Position numbers and translations under genes: made by a program
Shown: one piece after another, positions 42,695 to 51,679 of the stretch
How positions within the stretch are numbered: position 1 is the first letter of the stretch
Layout of the letters: each line of letters opens with the position of its first letter
The notes under the pieces: model-generated
The model's input: the letters and a program-made list of their open reading frames with translations, nothing else
The model's database searches: none
Told to the model about the DNA's origin: nothing
Origin: Bradyrhizobium guangzhouense
GTDB lineage: Bacteria > Pseudomonadota > Alphaproteobacteria > Rhizobiales > Xanthobacteraceae
Reading direction: 5' to 3'
Length of the DNA: 64,000 nt
Assembly: GCF_004114955.1 (NCBI RefSeq)
Contig: NZ_CP030053.1
Location: forward strand, 2,790,001 to 2,854,000

Positions 42695-43885
42695 CTAGGC
42701 TTTCCTGGTCGCGCGCCCGTAAAGCAGGCACAGCAGTGCCAGCAGCACGGCGGCCGAGAGCCCCAGCGACCAGTGAATCCCGATCACGGCACCAAAGACG
42801 CCGACGGTGATGCCGCTGAATGCCCTCATGCCAAGTCCCGCCATATTATAGAGACCGACGACGCGGCCGCGGATGTCGGCCGGCGCATTCAGCTGCACCA
42901 GCGCCTGGGCCATGGTGTTGAACGACAGCTCGAAGAAGCCCGCGCAGAACAGCAGCACGATCGCGACGGGGTAGATCCGCACCGATGCAAAGCCGAGCAG
43001 CGCGACACTCCAGAGCATCGCGAGCGTGATCGCCGTGCGCGCCGTGCCCTTCAACCGCCCCCAGGATTCCAGCGCGATGCCGGCCAGCAGTGCGCCGGCG
43101 GCATCTGCGGCGAGCAGCACGCTGTAGGACACGCCGGGATCGCCATGGCCGAGATCGCCGGCAAAGCCCGGCATCTGCGCGTGATAGGCGTTGCCGATCA
43201 TGAAGGAGGTGAGGCCGGCAAGCCATGTCATCGCCGTCAGCACCGGCTGGGTGCCGATGGCGCGCATCGTCAGCAGGATGTCGGCAAAGCCGCGCACGGC
43301 GTAGCGCCGCACGGCAACGCTCTTGTCGCGCAGCGGGGCCCGGAACAGCCACAGCAGCATCGGCAGATAGAACAGCGTGTTGAAGATGATGCCGCGCGAT
43401 GGGCCGAGCGTCAGCATGGTCACGCCGCCCACCGCAGGCCCCACCAGGATGCCGAGATAGCGCGCCATTGCATTCAGCCGCACCGCGCTCGGAAGATCCG
43501 CAGGACCGACGAGATCGTAGAGCAGCAGCTGGTTCGGCGTCTGCCACAGCACGCCGGCACAGCCATGAATCACCAGCAGCAGCATCGCGTGCCACATCTG
43601 GATCGTGTCGGTGATGAAGAAGAACCCCCATCCCGTCGAGGCGACGATGAATAGCAGCATGCCGCACTGGATGATGCGGCGCGGATCGAGCCGGTCGGCG
43701 AGCCCGCCGACCACGACCGAGAACAGCAGGAACGGCAGCCAGTGCGACAGCACGGCAAAGCCGCCCAGCGTCGGCGAGTGGAATTTCTGGAACACCACCC
43801 AATAGCTGATCACGTGCTCGATATTGTCAGCCATCATCGCCAGCACATAGGCGATGAACTGCAGCCGGTACGGCACGGACTTCAT
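42695..43885 (-). CDS. MFS transporter (MFS_3-type)
   Basis: About 396 aa (a GTG at 43912 or 43969 would lengthen it). Twelve helices; motif A appears as GGLADRLDPRRIIQCG between helices 2 and 3. Other parts recall EntS/MFS_3 exporters (LPSAVRLNAMARYLGILVGPAVGG; PADIRGRVVGLYNMAGLGMR). It is convergent with the PilZ gene and divergent from the alcohol dehydrogenase gene. The substrate is unknown. Confidence 0.88.
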   Translation of the reverse strand: MKSVPYRLQFIAYVLAMMADNIEHVISYWVVFQKFHSPTLGGFAVLSHWLPFLLFSVVVGGLADRLDPRRIIQCGMLLFIVASTGWGFFFITDTIQMWHAMLLLVIHGCAGVLWQTPNQLLLYDLVGPADLPSAVRLNAMARYLGILVGPAVGGVTMLTLGPSRGIIFNTLFYLPMLLWLFRAPLRDKSVAVRRYAVRGFADILLTMRAIGTQPVLTAMTWLAGLTSFMIGNAYHAQMPGFAGDLGHGDPGVSYSVLLAADAAGALLAGIALESWGRLKGTARTAITLAMLWSVALLGFASVRIYPVAIVLLFCAGFFELSFNTMAQALVQLNAPADIRGRVVGLYNMAGLGMRAFSGITVGVFGAVIGIHWSLGLSAAVLLALLCLLYGRATRKA

Positions 43886-44069
43886 CGCCGCGAACGAGCC
43901 GGACGCGGCCACGGGATTTTGCGGAATTTGGTTCAAACGATCACCTTGGCAGGACTGCGCCCGAGGCACCTATGATCGTTGCCGCGGTTGGCATCTCGCC
44001 GAACCTCACATACGCTCTGCCGGAGCCCGCGCCATCATTCAACACAAGACGGGCCACGAGGAAACAGCC

Positions 44070-45221
44070 ATGGATTCAATCCGCGTATGCACCCATGCCG
44101 GACCGGGCAGCGAACCCGTGATCAAGACCGTGCCGTGGCCGAAGGTCGGCCGCAAGGGTGCGCTGATCAAGATCGGTGCGTGCGGCGTCTGCGGCACCGA
44201 TCTGCACATCTTGAAAGGACATTGGCCGAAGCCGCTGCCCTGGCCGTTCACGCTCGGCCACGAGCTCGGCGGCGTCATCGTCGAATGCGGCGATGAATTC
44301 ACGGAAGATTTCATGAGCAAGCCGCTCGAGGTCGGATCGAAAGTCATGATCCCGCCGCTGATGCCTTGCGGTCGCTGCTACTACTGCATTCACTATCCGC
44401 AGACCGCCAACAAATGCCTGACGCCGGTGTATTACGGTCGCTATCTCGGCTTCGACAAGGCGCCGCACATGTGGGGCGGCTGGGCCGAATATGTCTATGT
44501 CGATCTCGACATGCTGCCGGGCACCAAGATCTACAAGCTGCCCGACGACATGTCGCTGCGCCTTGGCGCTCTGTCGGAGCCGCTGACGTCGTGCATCCGC
44601 GCCTTCAAGCGCGCAAGCCGCGCCGGCGGCTTTACCTGGGGCGATACGGTGGTGATCCAGGGTTCGGGCCCAATCGGCATTTTGGCGGTCGCGGCGGCAA
44701 AAGAGATGGGAGCAGGGCGCGTCATCTGCGTCGGCGCGCCCGAGGAGCCGCGCTTAAAACTCGCGCGCGAGTTCGGCGCGGAAGCCACTGTGGACATCGA
44801 GGAGATCACATCGCCGCAACAGCGTATCGCGCGTGTCCGCGAGATCGTCGGCGGCTTTGGCGCTGATCTCGTGATGGATTGCTCGGGCCACCCCTCCGCG
44901 GGCCCCGAGGGCATCGAGATGCTGCGCGACGGCGGCACCTATGTCGAGATGGGCCAGTTCACCGATGCCGGCTCGATCGAGACCTCCTGGCACCGCATCT
45001 GCACCAAGGACCTCAACGTGCTCGGCTCCTGGGGTTTTACCGGCAACGATCTCCCGCTGGGCGTCGACATGCTCTACCGCACGGCCGGAAAATATCCCTG
45101 GCTGAAGATGCAGACGATCTACCCGTTCACGGAGGAGGGCGTCTCGCGGGCCGTGAAGGATGCGATGGCGATGAAGACGGTGAAATCGACCATCGTGCCG
45201 TGGCCGGATCTGGTGGAGTGA
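44070..45221 (+). CDS. Zinc-dependent medium-chain alcohol/sugar-alcohol dehydrogenase
   Basis: 383 aa, MDR superfamily. Catalytic zinc: CGVCGTDLHI and GHELGG. The structural-zinc loop is unusual in spacing: CGRCYYCIHYPQTANKC, three or four Cys instead of the standard four in CxxCxxCxxxxxxxC. The coenzyme fold is GSGPIGILAVAAAKEMGA. It is closest to the alcohol/threonine/sorbitol dehydrogenase group; the substrate is not determinable. Confidence 0.92.
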   Translation: MDSIRVCTHAGPGSEPVIKTVPWPKVGRKGALIKIGACGVCGTDLHILKGHWPKPLPWPFTLGHELGGVIVECGDEFTEDFMSKPLEVGSKVMIPPLMPCGRCYYCIHYPQTANKCLTPVYYGRYLGFDKAPHMWGGWAEYVYVDLDMLPGTKIYKLPDDMSLRLGALSEPLTSCIRAFKRASRAGGFTWGDTVVIQGSGPIGILAVAAAKEMGAGRVICVGAPEEPRLKLAREFGAEATVDIEEITSPQQRIARVREIVGGFGADLVMDCSGHPSAGPEGIEMLRDGGTYVEMGQFTDAGSIETSWHRICTKDLNVLGSWGFTGNDLPLGVDMLYRTAGKYPWLKMQTIYPFTEEGVSRAVKDAMAMKTVKSTIVPWPDLVE

Positions 45222-45343
45222 GAGCCTTATAAGAGCCTGAGGCCGAGCGGCGCCCCAAAAGTTCCGTCTGAAATCCCCGAGTTATTCACTCCGGGGTGAA
45301 ACTTAGGCCCCAGTTCCGGCTTTCAGTTCACGGGAGAGGTACC

Positions 45344-45856
45344 GTGAAGCGAATCCTGAAACCCGTCACCTACGTCCTGGCGGCCGTCTACTTCCTGGTG
45401 GATGCGGTGTTCATGGCCGTGGCGCGGCCGATCTCGGCCTGGCTTGCCCGGTACTTCGAGTTCAAGCGGCTGCGCGCCTGGATCAGATCGCTGCCCCCTT
45501 ATCCCTCGCTGGCGCTGTTCTCCGTGCCCGTGCTCGTTCTGGAGCCGATCAAGCCGGTGGCGGCGTACCTCGTTGCAACCGGTCAGTTTCTCAGCGGTAT
45601 GGCGGCGTTCGTCGGCTGCGAGCTGCTCAAGCTCGTGCTGGTCGAGCGCCTGTTTCACCTGACGCGCGACAAGCTGATGCGGATCCCGGCCTTCGCGTGG
45701 GCCTACGGGAAATTCACCGAGATGAGGGCATGGCTGGAGGCCACCGAAGCCTGGCGCGCCATCCGCGCCTTAAGTCGCACAGCGAAGGACTTTGTCGCGC
45801 GCACGAGGGCAAGGCTCGCCGGCAGCTTCGACAGGCCGGTGACATCAAGGGATTAG
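45344..45856 (+). CDS. Hypothetical membrane protein
   Basis: 170 aa with a GTG start after GGAGAGG. It has two or three hydrophobic stretches (VTYVLAAVYFLVDAVFMAVA; LALFSVPVLVLEPIKPVAAYLV; FLSGMAAFVGCELLKLVLV) and a basic amphipathic C-terminal helix. The family is unrecognised, but it looks like a conserved small inner-membrane protein. It converges on the cupin gene. Confidence 0.72.
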   Translation: MKRILKPVTYVLAAVYFLVDAVFMAVARPISAWLARYFEFKRLRAWIRSLPPYPSLALFSVPVLVLEPIKPVAAYLVATGQFLSGMAAFVGCELLKLVLVERLFHLTRDKLMRIPAFAWAYGKFTEMRAWLEATEAWRAIRALSRTAKDFVARTRARLAGSFDRPVTSRD

Positions 45857-45867
45857 AGCCGGGTTTG

Positions 45868-46221
45868 CTATGCGAACTTGCGTGGTGCGGCCGTGGCCTT
45901 GTCGCCTGAGTTCGGCGTGCCGGTCGGCTCGATCAGCAGCAGATGAACCTCCTCACGGGCCACCGGACGGTGCTCGACGCCTTTGGGCACGACGTAGAGC
46001 TGGCCCGGCCCGAGCGTCACGGTGCGGTCCCGCAACTCGATGTCGAGCGTGCCCTTGAGGACGAGAAAGAAATCGTCGGTGTCGTCGTGCTTGTGCCAGG
46101 TGAATTCGCCCTTCACCTTCACCACCATCACGTCGCAATCGTTGAAGGTCGTGACTGTGCGCGGCGACCAGTAATCATTGAAGGTCGCGAGCTTGTCGGC
46201 AAGCGCTATGCTGTCGGCCAT
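45868..46221 (-). CDS. Cupin-domain protein
   Basis: 117 aa, a single small cupin barrel. Metal-site motif GEFTWHKHDDTDDFFLVLKG (two His and a Glu/Asp position; the usual Glu is replaced by Asp-Asp), with the second His in PKGVEHRPVA. Likely a metal-binding enzyme or sensor of unknown substrate. Confidence 0.9.
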   Translation of the reverse strand: MADSIALADKLATFNDYWSPRTVTTFNDCDVMVVKVKGEFTWHKHDDTDDFFLVLKGTLDIELRDRTVTLGPGQLYVVPKGVEHRPVAREEVHLLLIEPTGTPNSGDKATAAPRKFA

Positions 46222-46603
46222 GATTCACCTGTGTTTTGCTCTCTCGTGAGGCAGGATTTGGGGTGAAATGTCCGGCGCGGCAAGGCGTCCATTCGTCATT
46301 GTCCGACGGGACTTGAGGCGGTATTGAGTTCATCCACCTTGGTCGAGCCCACCATCTTTGACCGCAAAAGTCCGCCATTCCGGCCTAAAATCTCGCTCAG
46401 GGCAGGACCGAGCCTCCCAAACCCGTTCACCCTGTCGCCAATGCCATGCATCAAAGCCATGGTGATTTGGCGGCTTCTGGCGTAAAGAGCGTCCAAATCA
46501 AAATCATCATGGGTGTGAGCGTGCCTTCTGCAGCGATTGCAGCGTCAAGGCCCCTCGGCTCTTTCCGTTCCGCGCCCCCGGACCAACCAAGGTTTTCCAT
46601 TCC
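46222..46603. other. Long leader region upstream of the DEAD-box helicase
   Basis: 382 bp with no supported gene. It precedes the GTG start of an RNA helicase; helicase genes of this type often have long 5' UTRs. An opposite-strand frame (46296-46460, 54 codons beginning MALMHGIGDRVNGFG) is open but lacks a good ribosome site. Confidence 0.5.
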
Positions 46604-48640
46604 GTGTCCTTTCCGGCCCTGACCCCGCCGCTCGCCCGTGCCCTGGCTGAGCGCAATTACGATTCTCCGACACCGGTTCAGCTCGCCGTGCTCGGCGAGG
46701 AGGCTGTCGATCGCGACCTCCTGGTGTCGGCTCAGACCGGCTCGGGCAAGACCGTTGCGTACGGGCTGGCCATGGCCAGGGACCTTCTGGGTGATACCGA
46801 GCGGTTCGCGCGTGCCGCAGCACCTCTGGCGCTGATCGTCGCGCCGACCCGCGAGCTCGCCTTGCAGGTCCAGCGCGAGCTCACCTGGCTGTATGAGCAC
46901 GCCGGGGCGCGCGTCGTCTCCTGCGTCGGTGGCATGGACCCGCGCCGCGAGCAGCGCGAGCTCACCGCGGGGGCCCATATCGTCGTCGGCACGCCCGGCC
47001 GCCTGTGCGATCATCTCAGGCGCAATCGCCTCGACACCTCGGAACTGAAGGTCGTCGTGCTCGACGAGGCCGACGAGATGCTCAATCTCGGCTTTCGCGA
47101 GGACATGGAATTCATCCTCGAGACTACGCCGGAGACGCGCCGCACCCTGCTGTTCTCGGCGACCTTTCCGCGCGGCATCGTGGCACTGGCAAAACAGTAC
47201 CAGCAGGATGCGTTTCGCATCGAGGTGGCAGGCGACGAGGGCGGTCACGCCGACATCGAGTATCGCGCCATCCGGGTTGCTCCCGGCGATGTCGAGCATG
47301 CGGCCGTCAATATCCTGAGATTCTACGAGGCGCCGAGCGCGCTGGTGTTCTGCAACACGCGCGACGCCGTCCGGCATTTGCAGGCGGCGCTGCTGGAGCG
47401 CGGCTTCTCCGTGGTCGCTCTGTCAGGCGAGTTGACGCAGAACGAGCGCACGATGGCTCTTCAGTCGCTCCGGGACGGGCGCGCCCGCATTTGCGTGGCG
47501 ACCGACGTCGCTGCTCGCGGCATTGATCTGCCGAGCCTCGATCTCGTCATTCACGCCGATCTGCCGAACGATCCTGAAGTGATGCAGCATCGCTCGGGCC
47601 GCACCGGCCGCGCCGGCCGCAAGGGCGTCAGCGTCCTGCTGGTGCCGCCGATGCGACGGCGGCGTGCCGAGGTATTGTTGAATTTGTCCGGCATCGAGGC
47701 GAACTGGGGCACAGCGCCGCAGGCGGATGAGATTCGCAAGCTCGATCACGAACGCATGAAGGACGTGTTGTTCACCGAGGACACGTCCGCGGACGATCTC
47801 GAGCTCGCGAAGGCCTTGCTGGCCGAGCGGTCGGCGGAGGACATCGCGGCGGCACTGGCCCGGCTCTATCGCGCGCGGCTGCCGTCGCCTGAAGACATCA
47901 TCGATCCCGGTGAGCGAAGCAGCCGGCCGCGCGACGATCGTCATCGCGATGATCGGGCGCCGCGTGGTGACGATCGTTCCGAGCGGCCTCGTGCCAAATC
48001 GGGGAAGGGGTCATCGAAGCACGTGATGGCGGAGCCGACGGTCTGGTTCCGGGCCGCCATCGGACGCCGCAAGAATGCCGAAGCGCGCTGGCTGCTGCCG
48101 ATGATCTGCCGCCGCGGCGGCATCGACAAGCGCGACATCGGCGCGATCAAGATCAGCGACACCACCACCGAGTTCGAGATCTCCACACGCGTCGCGGAAT
48201 CCTTTGCCGCCAAGGTCAAGCGTCCGGACAAGGAAGACAGCATCCGCATCGAGCTGTTGACGGGTGAGCCGCAAGCGCAGGCGCCGGCGGAGAAGCGCAT
48301 CCGCGCCCCCCAGCGCGACGACGGCGACGACAGTCATGTCGTCCGCCGCAGCGACGATCCCTGGAACGAGAACGCGCCGAAGCGGCACGACCGGCCGCGG
48401 GGCAAGCCTGACGCGAAGCACCCGGGCAAGCCGCACGCCAAGAGCGACTTCAAGCCTCATGACAAGCCTTACGCCAAGCCTCATGCCAAGTCTCACGACG
48501 GCGACAAATTCGCCAAGCCGGCCTTTGGGAAGAAGAACAAGAAATTCGGAAACAAATCCGGTGACGCCAAACATGCGCCATCGGTCACCGAATGGCCGGG
48601 CGCGTCGGGCAAGAAGAACAAGAAGAAGCGCCGCGGCTGA
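46604..48640 (+). CDS. DEAD-box RNA helicase with DbpA-type domain and low-complexity tail
   Basis: 678 aa. Motifs: Q-motif region TPVQLAVL, Walker A AQTGSGKT (43-50), PTRELALQ, GTPGR, DEADEML near 163, SAT in LFSATFPRG, and HRSGRTGRAG near 320. After a linker comes a DbpA-like RNA-binding domain (about 470-550, VWFRAAIGRRKNAEARWLLPMICRRGGI read in pieces). A repetitive Lys/His/Pro/Asp tail follows (KPHAKSDFKPHDK, PYAKPHAKSHDG) and a final GKKNKKKRRG. It starts with GTG. Probably acts in ribosome assembly or cold adaptation, like CsdA/DbpA-type helicases. Confidence 0.94.
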   Translation: MSFPALTPPLARALAERNYDSPTPVQLAVLGEEAVDRDLLVSAQTGSGKTVAYGLAMARDLLGDTERFARAAAPLALIVAPTRELALQVQRELTWLYEHAGARVVSCVGGMDPRREQRELTAGAHIVVGTPGRLCDHLRRNRLDTSELKVVVLDEADEMLNLGFREDMEFILETTPETRRTLLFSATFPRGIVALAKQYQQDAFRIEVAGDEGGHADIEYRAIRVAPGDVEHAAVNILRFYEAPSALVFCNTRDAVRHLQAALLERGFSVVALSGELTQNERTMALQSLRDGRARICVATDVAARGIDLPSLDLVIHADLPNDPEVMQHRSGRTGRAGRKGVSVLLVPPMRRRRAEVLLNLSGIEANWGTAPQADEIRKLDHERMKDVLFTEDTSADDLELAKALLAERSAEDIAAALARLYRARLPSPEDIIDPGERSSRPRDDRHRDDRAPRGDDRSERPRAKSGKGSSKHVMAEPTVWFRAAIGRRKNAEARWLLPMICRRGGIDKRDIGAIKISDTTTEFEISTRVAESFAAKVKRPDKEDSIRIELLTGEPQAQAPAEKRIRAPQRDDGDDSHVVRRSDDPWNENAPKRHDRPRGKPDAKHPGKPHAKSDFKPHDKPYAKPHAKSHDGDKFAKPAFGKKNKKFGNKSGDAKHAPSVTEWPGASGKKNKKKRRG

Positions 48641-48652
48641 GCGGCCGCGGCC

Positions 48653-49159
48653 TCATTCGGCAAGCTCGCGCAGCATGTAGGTCGCACTCGCGCCATAGGA
48701 CGACAGCCTGTCGCGCAACGCCGCATCCGGCGCGACGGGGTGGAAGCCGAGACGTTCCCACAGCGCGCGCGTGCCGTAGACCGAGACCAGCGCGAGCGTC
48801 GCAATGCCTGATGTGAGCGCGAGCTGTTCGATCTCCGCAACATATGCGCGCGCGACGCCGCCGCGCGCGTCGGGCAGCACGGCGACGTCGTGTATGTAGA
48901 GGCAGTCGGCCGCGTCGGGCAATCGTTCGAGAAAGTCGTCGAGCGGCGGGACGCGGTGCTGCATCCAGGGATGCGCGAGCCCGTAGCCTGCGATCTCATG
49001 GCCTGCGACGAGCACGCGACAGCCCTCCGGAAACAGCCGCATTTTCTCCACCAGCACTTCGGGGCGCTCGGGCAGGTCTGGATGAATCCGCGCCGCGACC
49101 GCGCCGATCGCTGCGAGGTCGGCGGCGTGCGCTCGGCGCCATCGTGGCTTGCTCATCAT
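48653..49159 (-). CDS. GNAT N-acetyltransferase
   Basis: 168 aa, one GNAT domain. Pieces matching the fold are RWRRAHAADLAAIGAV (beta1-alpha1), CLYIHDVAVLPDARGGVARAYV (acetyl-CoA loop; the usual RGxGxG/A is RGGVA) and ALWERLGFHPV (final helix). The convergent gap to the helicase is 12 bp. The substrate is unknown. Confidence 0.85.
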   Translation of the reverse strand: MMSKPRWRRAHAADLAAIGAVAARIHPDLPERPEVLVEKMRLFPEGCRVLVAGHEIAGYGLAHPWMQHRVPPLDDFLERLPDAADCLYIHDVAVLPDARGGVARAYVAEIEQLALTSGIATLALVSVYGTRALWERLGFHPVAPDAALRDRLSSYGASATYMLRELAE

Positions 49160-49299
49160 CGCTGTTCCGTATCGTCAACCGCAATTTATTCCACGGCGGC
49201 ACTGCGCGCAGCCAAAAATATCTTGGCCCGCTTGCGAGGAATAGTGCGCGGGCCGCGGCGTCCTACCTCGTGCAAACCATCTGCATGACAGGAGACATC

Positions 49300-49689
49300 A
49301 TGACGACATCCTCGATCCGCCTCGCACTGACGCTCGCAGCAACGCTCGCGTTCGCCTCCGCGGCCTTCGCCGCACCGCCGACCAAGACCGGCAAGACCGA
49401 CAAGGGCAACGTGCTCACCGACGCCAAGGGCATGTCGCTGTACACGTTCGACAAGGACACGGACGGCAAGTCGGCCTGCAATGGTCCGTGTGCGACAAAT
49501 TGGCCGGCGCTGAAAGCCGAGGCCAGCGACACGCCCGGCGACGGCTACACCATCGTCACGCGTGACGACGGCTCCAAGCAGTGGGCGCACAAGGGCAAGC
49601 CGCTCTACACCTTCGCCAAGGACACCAAGCCCGGCGATATCACCGGCGACGGATTCCTGAATGGCGCATGGCATCTGGCGATGCCGTAA
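49300..49689 (+). CDS. Exported COG4315-type (lipoprotein_15 repeat) protein
   Basis: 129 aa with a signal peptide (LALTLAATLAFASAAFAA). It has two repeats of the family: GMSLYTFDKDTDGKSACNG with PCATNWPAL, and KPLYTFAKDTKPGD with GDGFLNGAWH. The start after GGAGACATC is preferred. Periplasmic; function unknown. Confidence 0.9.
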   Translation: MTTSSIRLALTLAATLAFASAAFAAPPTKTGKTDKGNVLTDAKGMSLYTFDKDTDGKSACNGPCATNWPALKAEASDTPGDGYTIVTRDDGSKQWAHKGKPLYTFAKDTKPGDITGDGFLNGAWHLAMP

Positions 49690-49707
49690 GTCTGAGACAA
49701 ACGGTCT

Positions 49708-49842
49708 CGTGCCCCGGACGCAGCGCAGCGCTCCTTCAGCGGTGCGCTGCAGAGCCGGGGCCCACTCGCAGCGGATACGAGGCCTTCTGGATCCCGGCTC
49801 TGCGCAGCAACGCTGTTGCGTTGTCGCTTGTCCGGGACACGG
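49708..49842. repeat. Dispersed intergenic repeat (CGTGTCCCGGACGC family), copy 2
   Basis: Starts CTCGTGCCCCGGACGC and ends CGCTTGTCCGGGACACGG in inverted form. Internal segments GCAGAGCCGGGGCCC and ATCCCGGCTCTGCGCAGCAACG pair as in the copy at 19213-19356. Confidence 0.6.
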
Positions 49843-49848
49843 AGAGAG

Positions 49849-50403
49849 TTACCGCAGCCCCTCATACACCATCAATCCACGTGCGATCTGCAGTTTGCGG
49901 ATCGCGCGCGGCAGCAGTTTCTCGGGCTGGTGCAAGTAGCGCCAGGAGGTGACGGTGAACGGGCCGAGCGCGCCGCATTCGTCGGCGAACGGCGCGAGCA
50001 CGCCGGTCACGCTGACCGGCGTGTGAGGGCGGGCGTTGAAGGGCAGCAACAGCAGCTCGAGATGCGCCTTGCTGCCGTCCTCGCGCTGCGCGGTGAGGCC
50101 GGCGATCGCACCTAAGGTCTCGTCGGCGACGATGGTCGTGATCTCCTCGATCTCGCGGCGGCTCGCCTCGGTGAACAGCGCGGCAAAGTCCTGATCCTTG
50201 AGATCGAGGCCTGCGAGCGCGCAAACGCGGGTGCCGGCGACGCGGAACGGGAAGCCTGCTTTCGGCTCGCAGGACAGGACGAAAATGTCGCCCAGCAGCT
50301 CGCGCACCGCGGCCGGGTCGATATCGGCCCGGTCAGGGGCCCGCGCGCTGCCGCGCTTCTCGTCCCAATACGCGAAGAATGCGCGGCTCGATGGATGTTT
50401 CAT
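49849..50403 (-). CDS. PAS_5 family protein
   Basis: 184 aa. A single PAS_5-type domain (RELLGDIFVLSCEPKAGFPFRVAGTRVCALAG) with a helical end (PEKLLPRAIRKLQIARGLMV). The family is mostly alphaproteobacterial; members may sense small molecules. It is divergent from the rhomboid gene, with a CtrA-type site between them. Confidence 0.88.
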   Translation of the reverse strand: MKHPSSRAFFAYWDEKRGSARAPDRADIDPAAVRELLGDIFVLSCEPKAGFPFRVAGTRVCALAGLDLKDQDFAALFTEASRREIEEITTIVADETLGAIAGLTAQREDGSKAHLELLLLPFNARPHTPVSVTGVLAPFADECGALGPFTVTSWRYLHQPEKLLPRAIRKLQIARGLMVYEGLR

Positions 50404-50552
50404 GATCGACGCTTACCCCTCGGCGCAGCCTCATGGGACAAAGCTGTCCCGCTTCAGCGCACCTGAGATCCCTTTGATGTTGTGCAGGAGGGGAATTGCA
50501 GCGTCCATGCCGCGGAGGCGTTTTTGGCAGAAGCAGCGCTGCCTTTGCGGCG

Positions 50553-50568
50553 TTAACGTTAAATTAAC
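50553..50568. promoter_or_regulatory. CtrA-type binding site
   Basis: TTAA-CGTTAAA-TTAAC, a full match to TTAA-N7-TTAAC. It lies 150 bp upstream of the PAS_5 start and 302 bp upstream of the rhomboid gene; it could act on the PAS_5 gene or on a possible short transcript ending at 50780. Confidence 0.6.
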
Positions 50569-50744
50569 TATGCGCTTTGCGTGTCCGGCGCGCCTGCTAT
50601 GGTCATGCCAGTCGCAAGCCTCGCCGCTTTCTCCAGGTTCTCGGCGGGGCCTGTACACGGGCGTCAAACAGTTTGGTCACTGGCCGCGGGGAGGGGTGGG
50701 GATACACCTTATTTTCCCGTCGCGTCGGAAAGGCCGACACGGAC
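50569..50744 (+). other. Leader region / possible small RNA upstream of the rhomboid gene
   Basis: A 176-bp stretch between a CtrA-type box and a strong terminator, with no supported gene. It contains the G-rich run CGGGGAGGGGTGGGGAT (50687-50703). A transcript starting just after the CtrA box would end at the terminator before reaching the rhomboid gene. Confidence 0.3.
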
Positions 50745-50780
50745 AGGCAGGGCTTTCCCAGGGCCCTGCCTTTTCCTTTT
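50745..50780 (+). terminator. Rho-independent terminator 90 bp before the rhomboid gene
   Basis: AGGCAGGGC / GCCCTGCCT stem (50745-50753 and 50763-50771) with a 9-nt loop, followed by TTTCCTTTTG. No plus-strand gene lies directly upstream, which suggests an unannotated transcript or a leader attenuator. Confidence 0.75.
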
Positions 50781-50869
50781 GTGCACTTGCGCAAGGCCGG
50801 TAAAGGCGACTATCTCCAAGTCTCTTCAAGAAGCTCGTTGCCTCGATCGCGCCTGAAAGCGAAACCGCC

Positions 50870-51679
50870 TTGGATTCCCCGTCACAACCCCCGTCGGACC
50901 ATCCGGTCGTCGCCGAAGAGCCCCCGCGCGAGCCGATCCTGACCTTGCCGCTGCCGCTGACGGCCTATGTCCTCCTGCTGGCGCTGATCCATCTGCGGGT
51001 GCTGCTGCCGCCGGAGCTGGAGAACTGGACCATCGACGTGTTCGGCTTCATCCCGAAGCGCTACGATTCCTCACTGGTCAATCTGCAGTTCGAGGGCGGC
51101 GCGGGCGCCAAGGTCTGGACCTTCGTCACCTATTCGCTGCTGCACGCCAATCTCACCCATCTCGCCTTCAACGTGCTGTGGCTGCTGCCGTTCGGCAGCG
51201 CGCTGGCGCGGCGCTTCGGCGCGCTGCGCTTCTTTGTGTTCCTGGCGGTGACGGCCGCTGCCGGCGCGCTGGCCCATCTCGTCACCCACGAGCACGCGGT
51301 GGTGCCGATGATCGGCGCCTCGGCCTCGGTATCGGGCGCGATGGCGGCGGCGATCCGGTTCGCGTTCGTGCACGGCAGCTTCCTGTCGTTCAGCCGTTCG
51401 GACGCCGATACCGCCGCAAAAGTTCCGGCGCTGCCGCTGTTTCAGGCGCTGCGCGATCGACGGATCGTCGGATTCCTCTTCGTGTGGTTCGCGATGAACA
51501 TCATCTTCGGCGTCGGCGCGATCGGCGTCGACGGCGACAGCGCGGGCGTCGCCTGGGAAGCGCATATCGGCGGCTTCTTTGCAGGCCTGTTGCTGTTCGC
51601 GCTGTTCGATCCCGTGCCGCGCGTGCGAAGCGAGGATGCTGCGGATGCGTCATCACAGGACATTTCAAACGGTATTTGA
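50870..51679 (+). CDS. Rhomboid-family intramembrane serine protease
   Basis: 269 aa, six helices. Active-site Ser within MIGASASVSGAMAAA near residue 148 and catalytic His in WEAHIGGFFAGL near 230. The usual GxSG is GASASVSG. The N-terminus is Pro-rich and cytoplasmic. The start is TTG; no ATG fits. The substrate is unknown. Confidence 0.9.
   Translation: MDSPSQPPSDHPVVAEEPPREPILTLPLPLTAYVLLLALIHLRVLLPPELENWTIDVFGFIPKRYDSSLVNLQFEGGAGAKVWTFVTYSLLHANLTHLAFNVLWLLPFGSALARRFGALRFFVFLAVTAAAGALAHLVTHEHAVVPMIGASASVSGAMAAAIRFAFVHGSFLSFSRSDADTAAKVPALPLFQALRDRRIVGFLFVWFAMNIIFGVGAIGVDGDSAGVAWEAHIGGFFAGLLLFALFDPVPRVRSEDAADASSQDISNGI

Noticed and set aside
46296..46460. 54-codon minus-strand frame (MALMHGIGDRVNGFG...) in the helicase leader
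   Set aside because: No ribosome binding site and no recognisable similarity; kept only as a note under the leader region.
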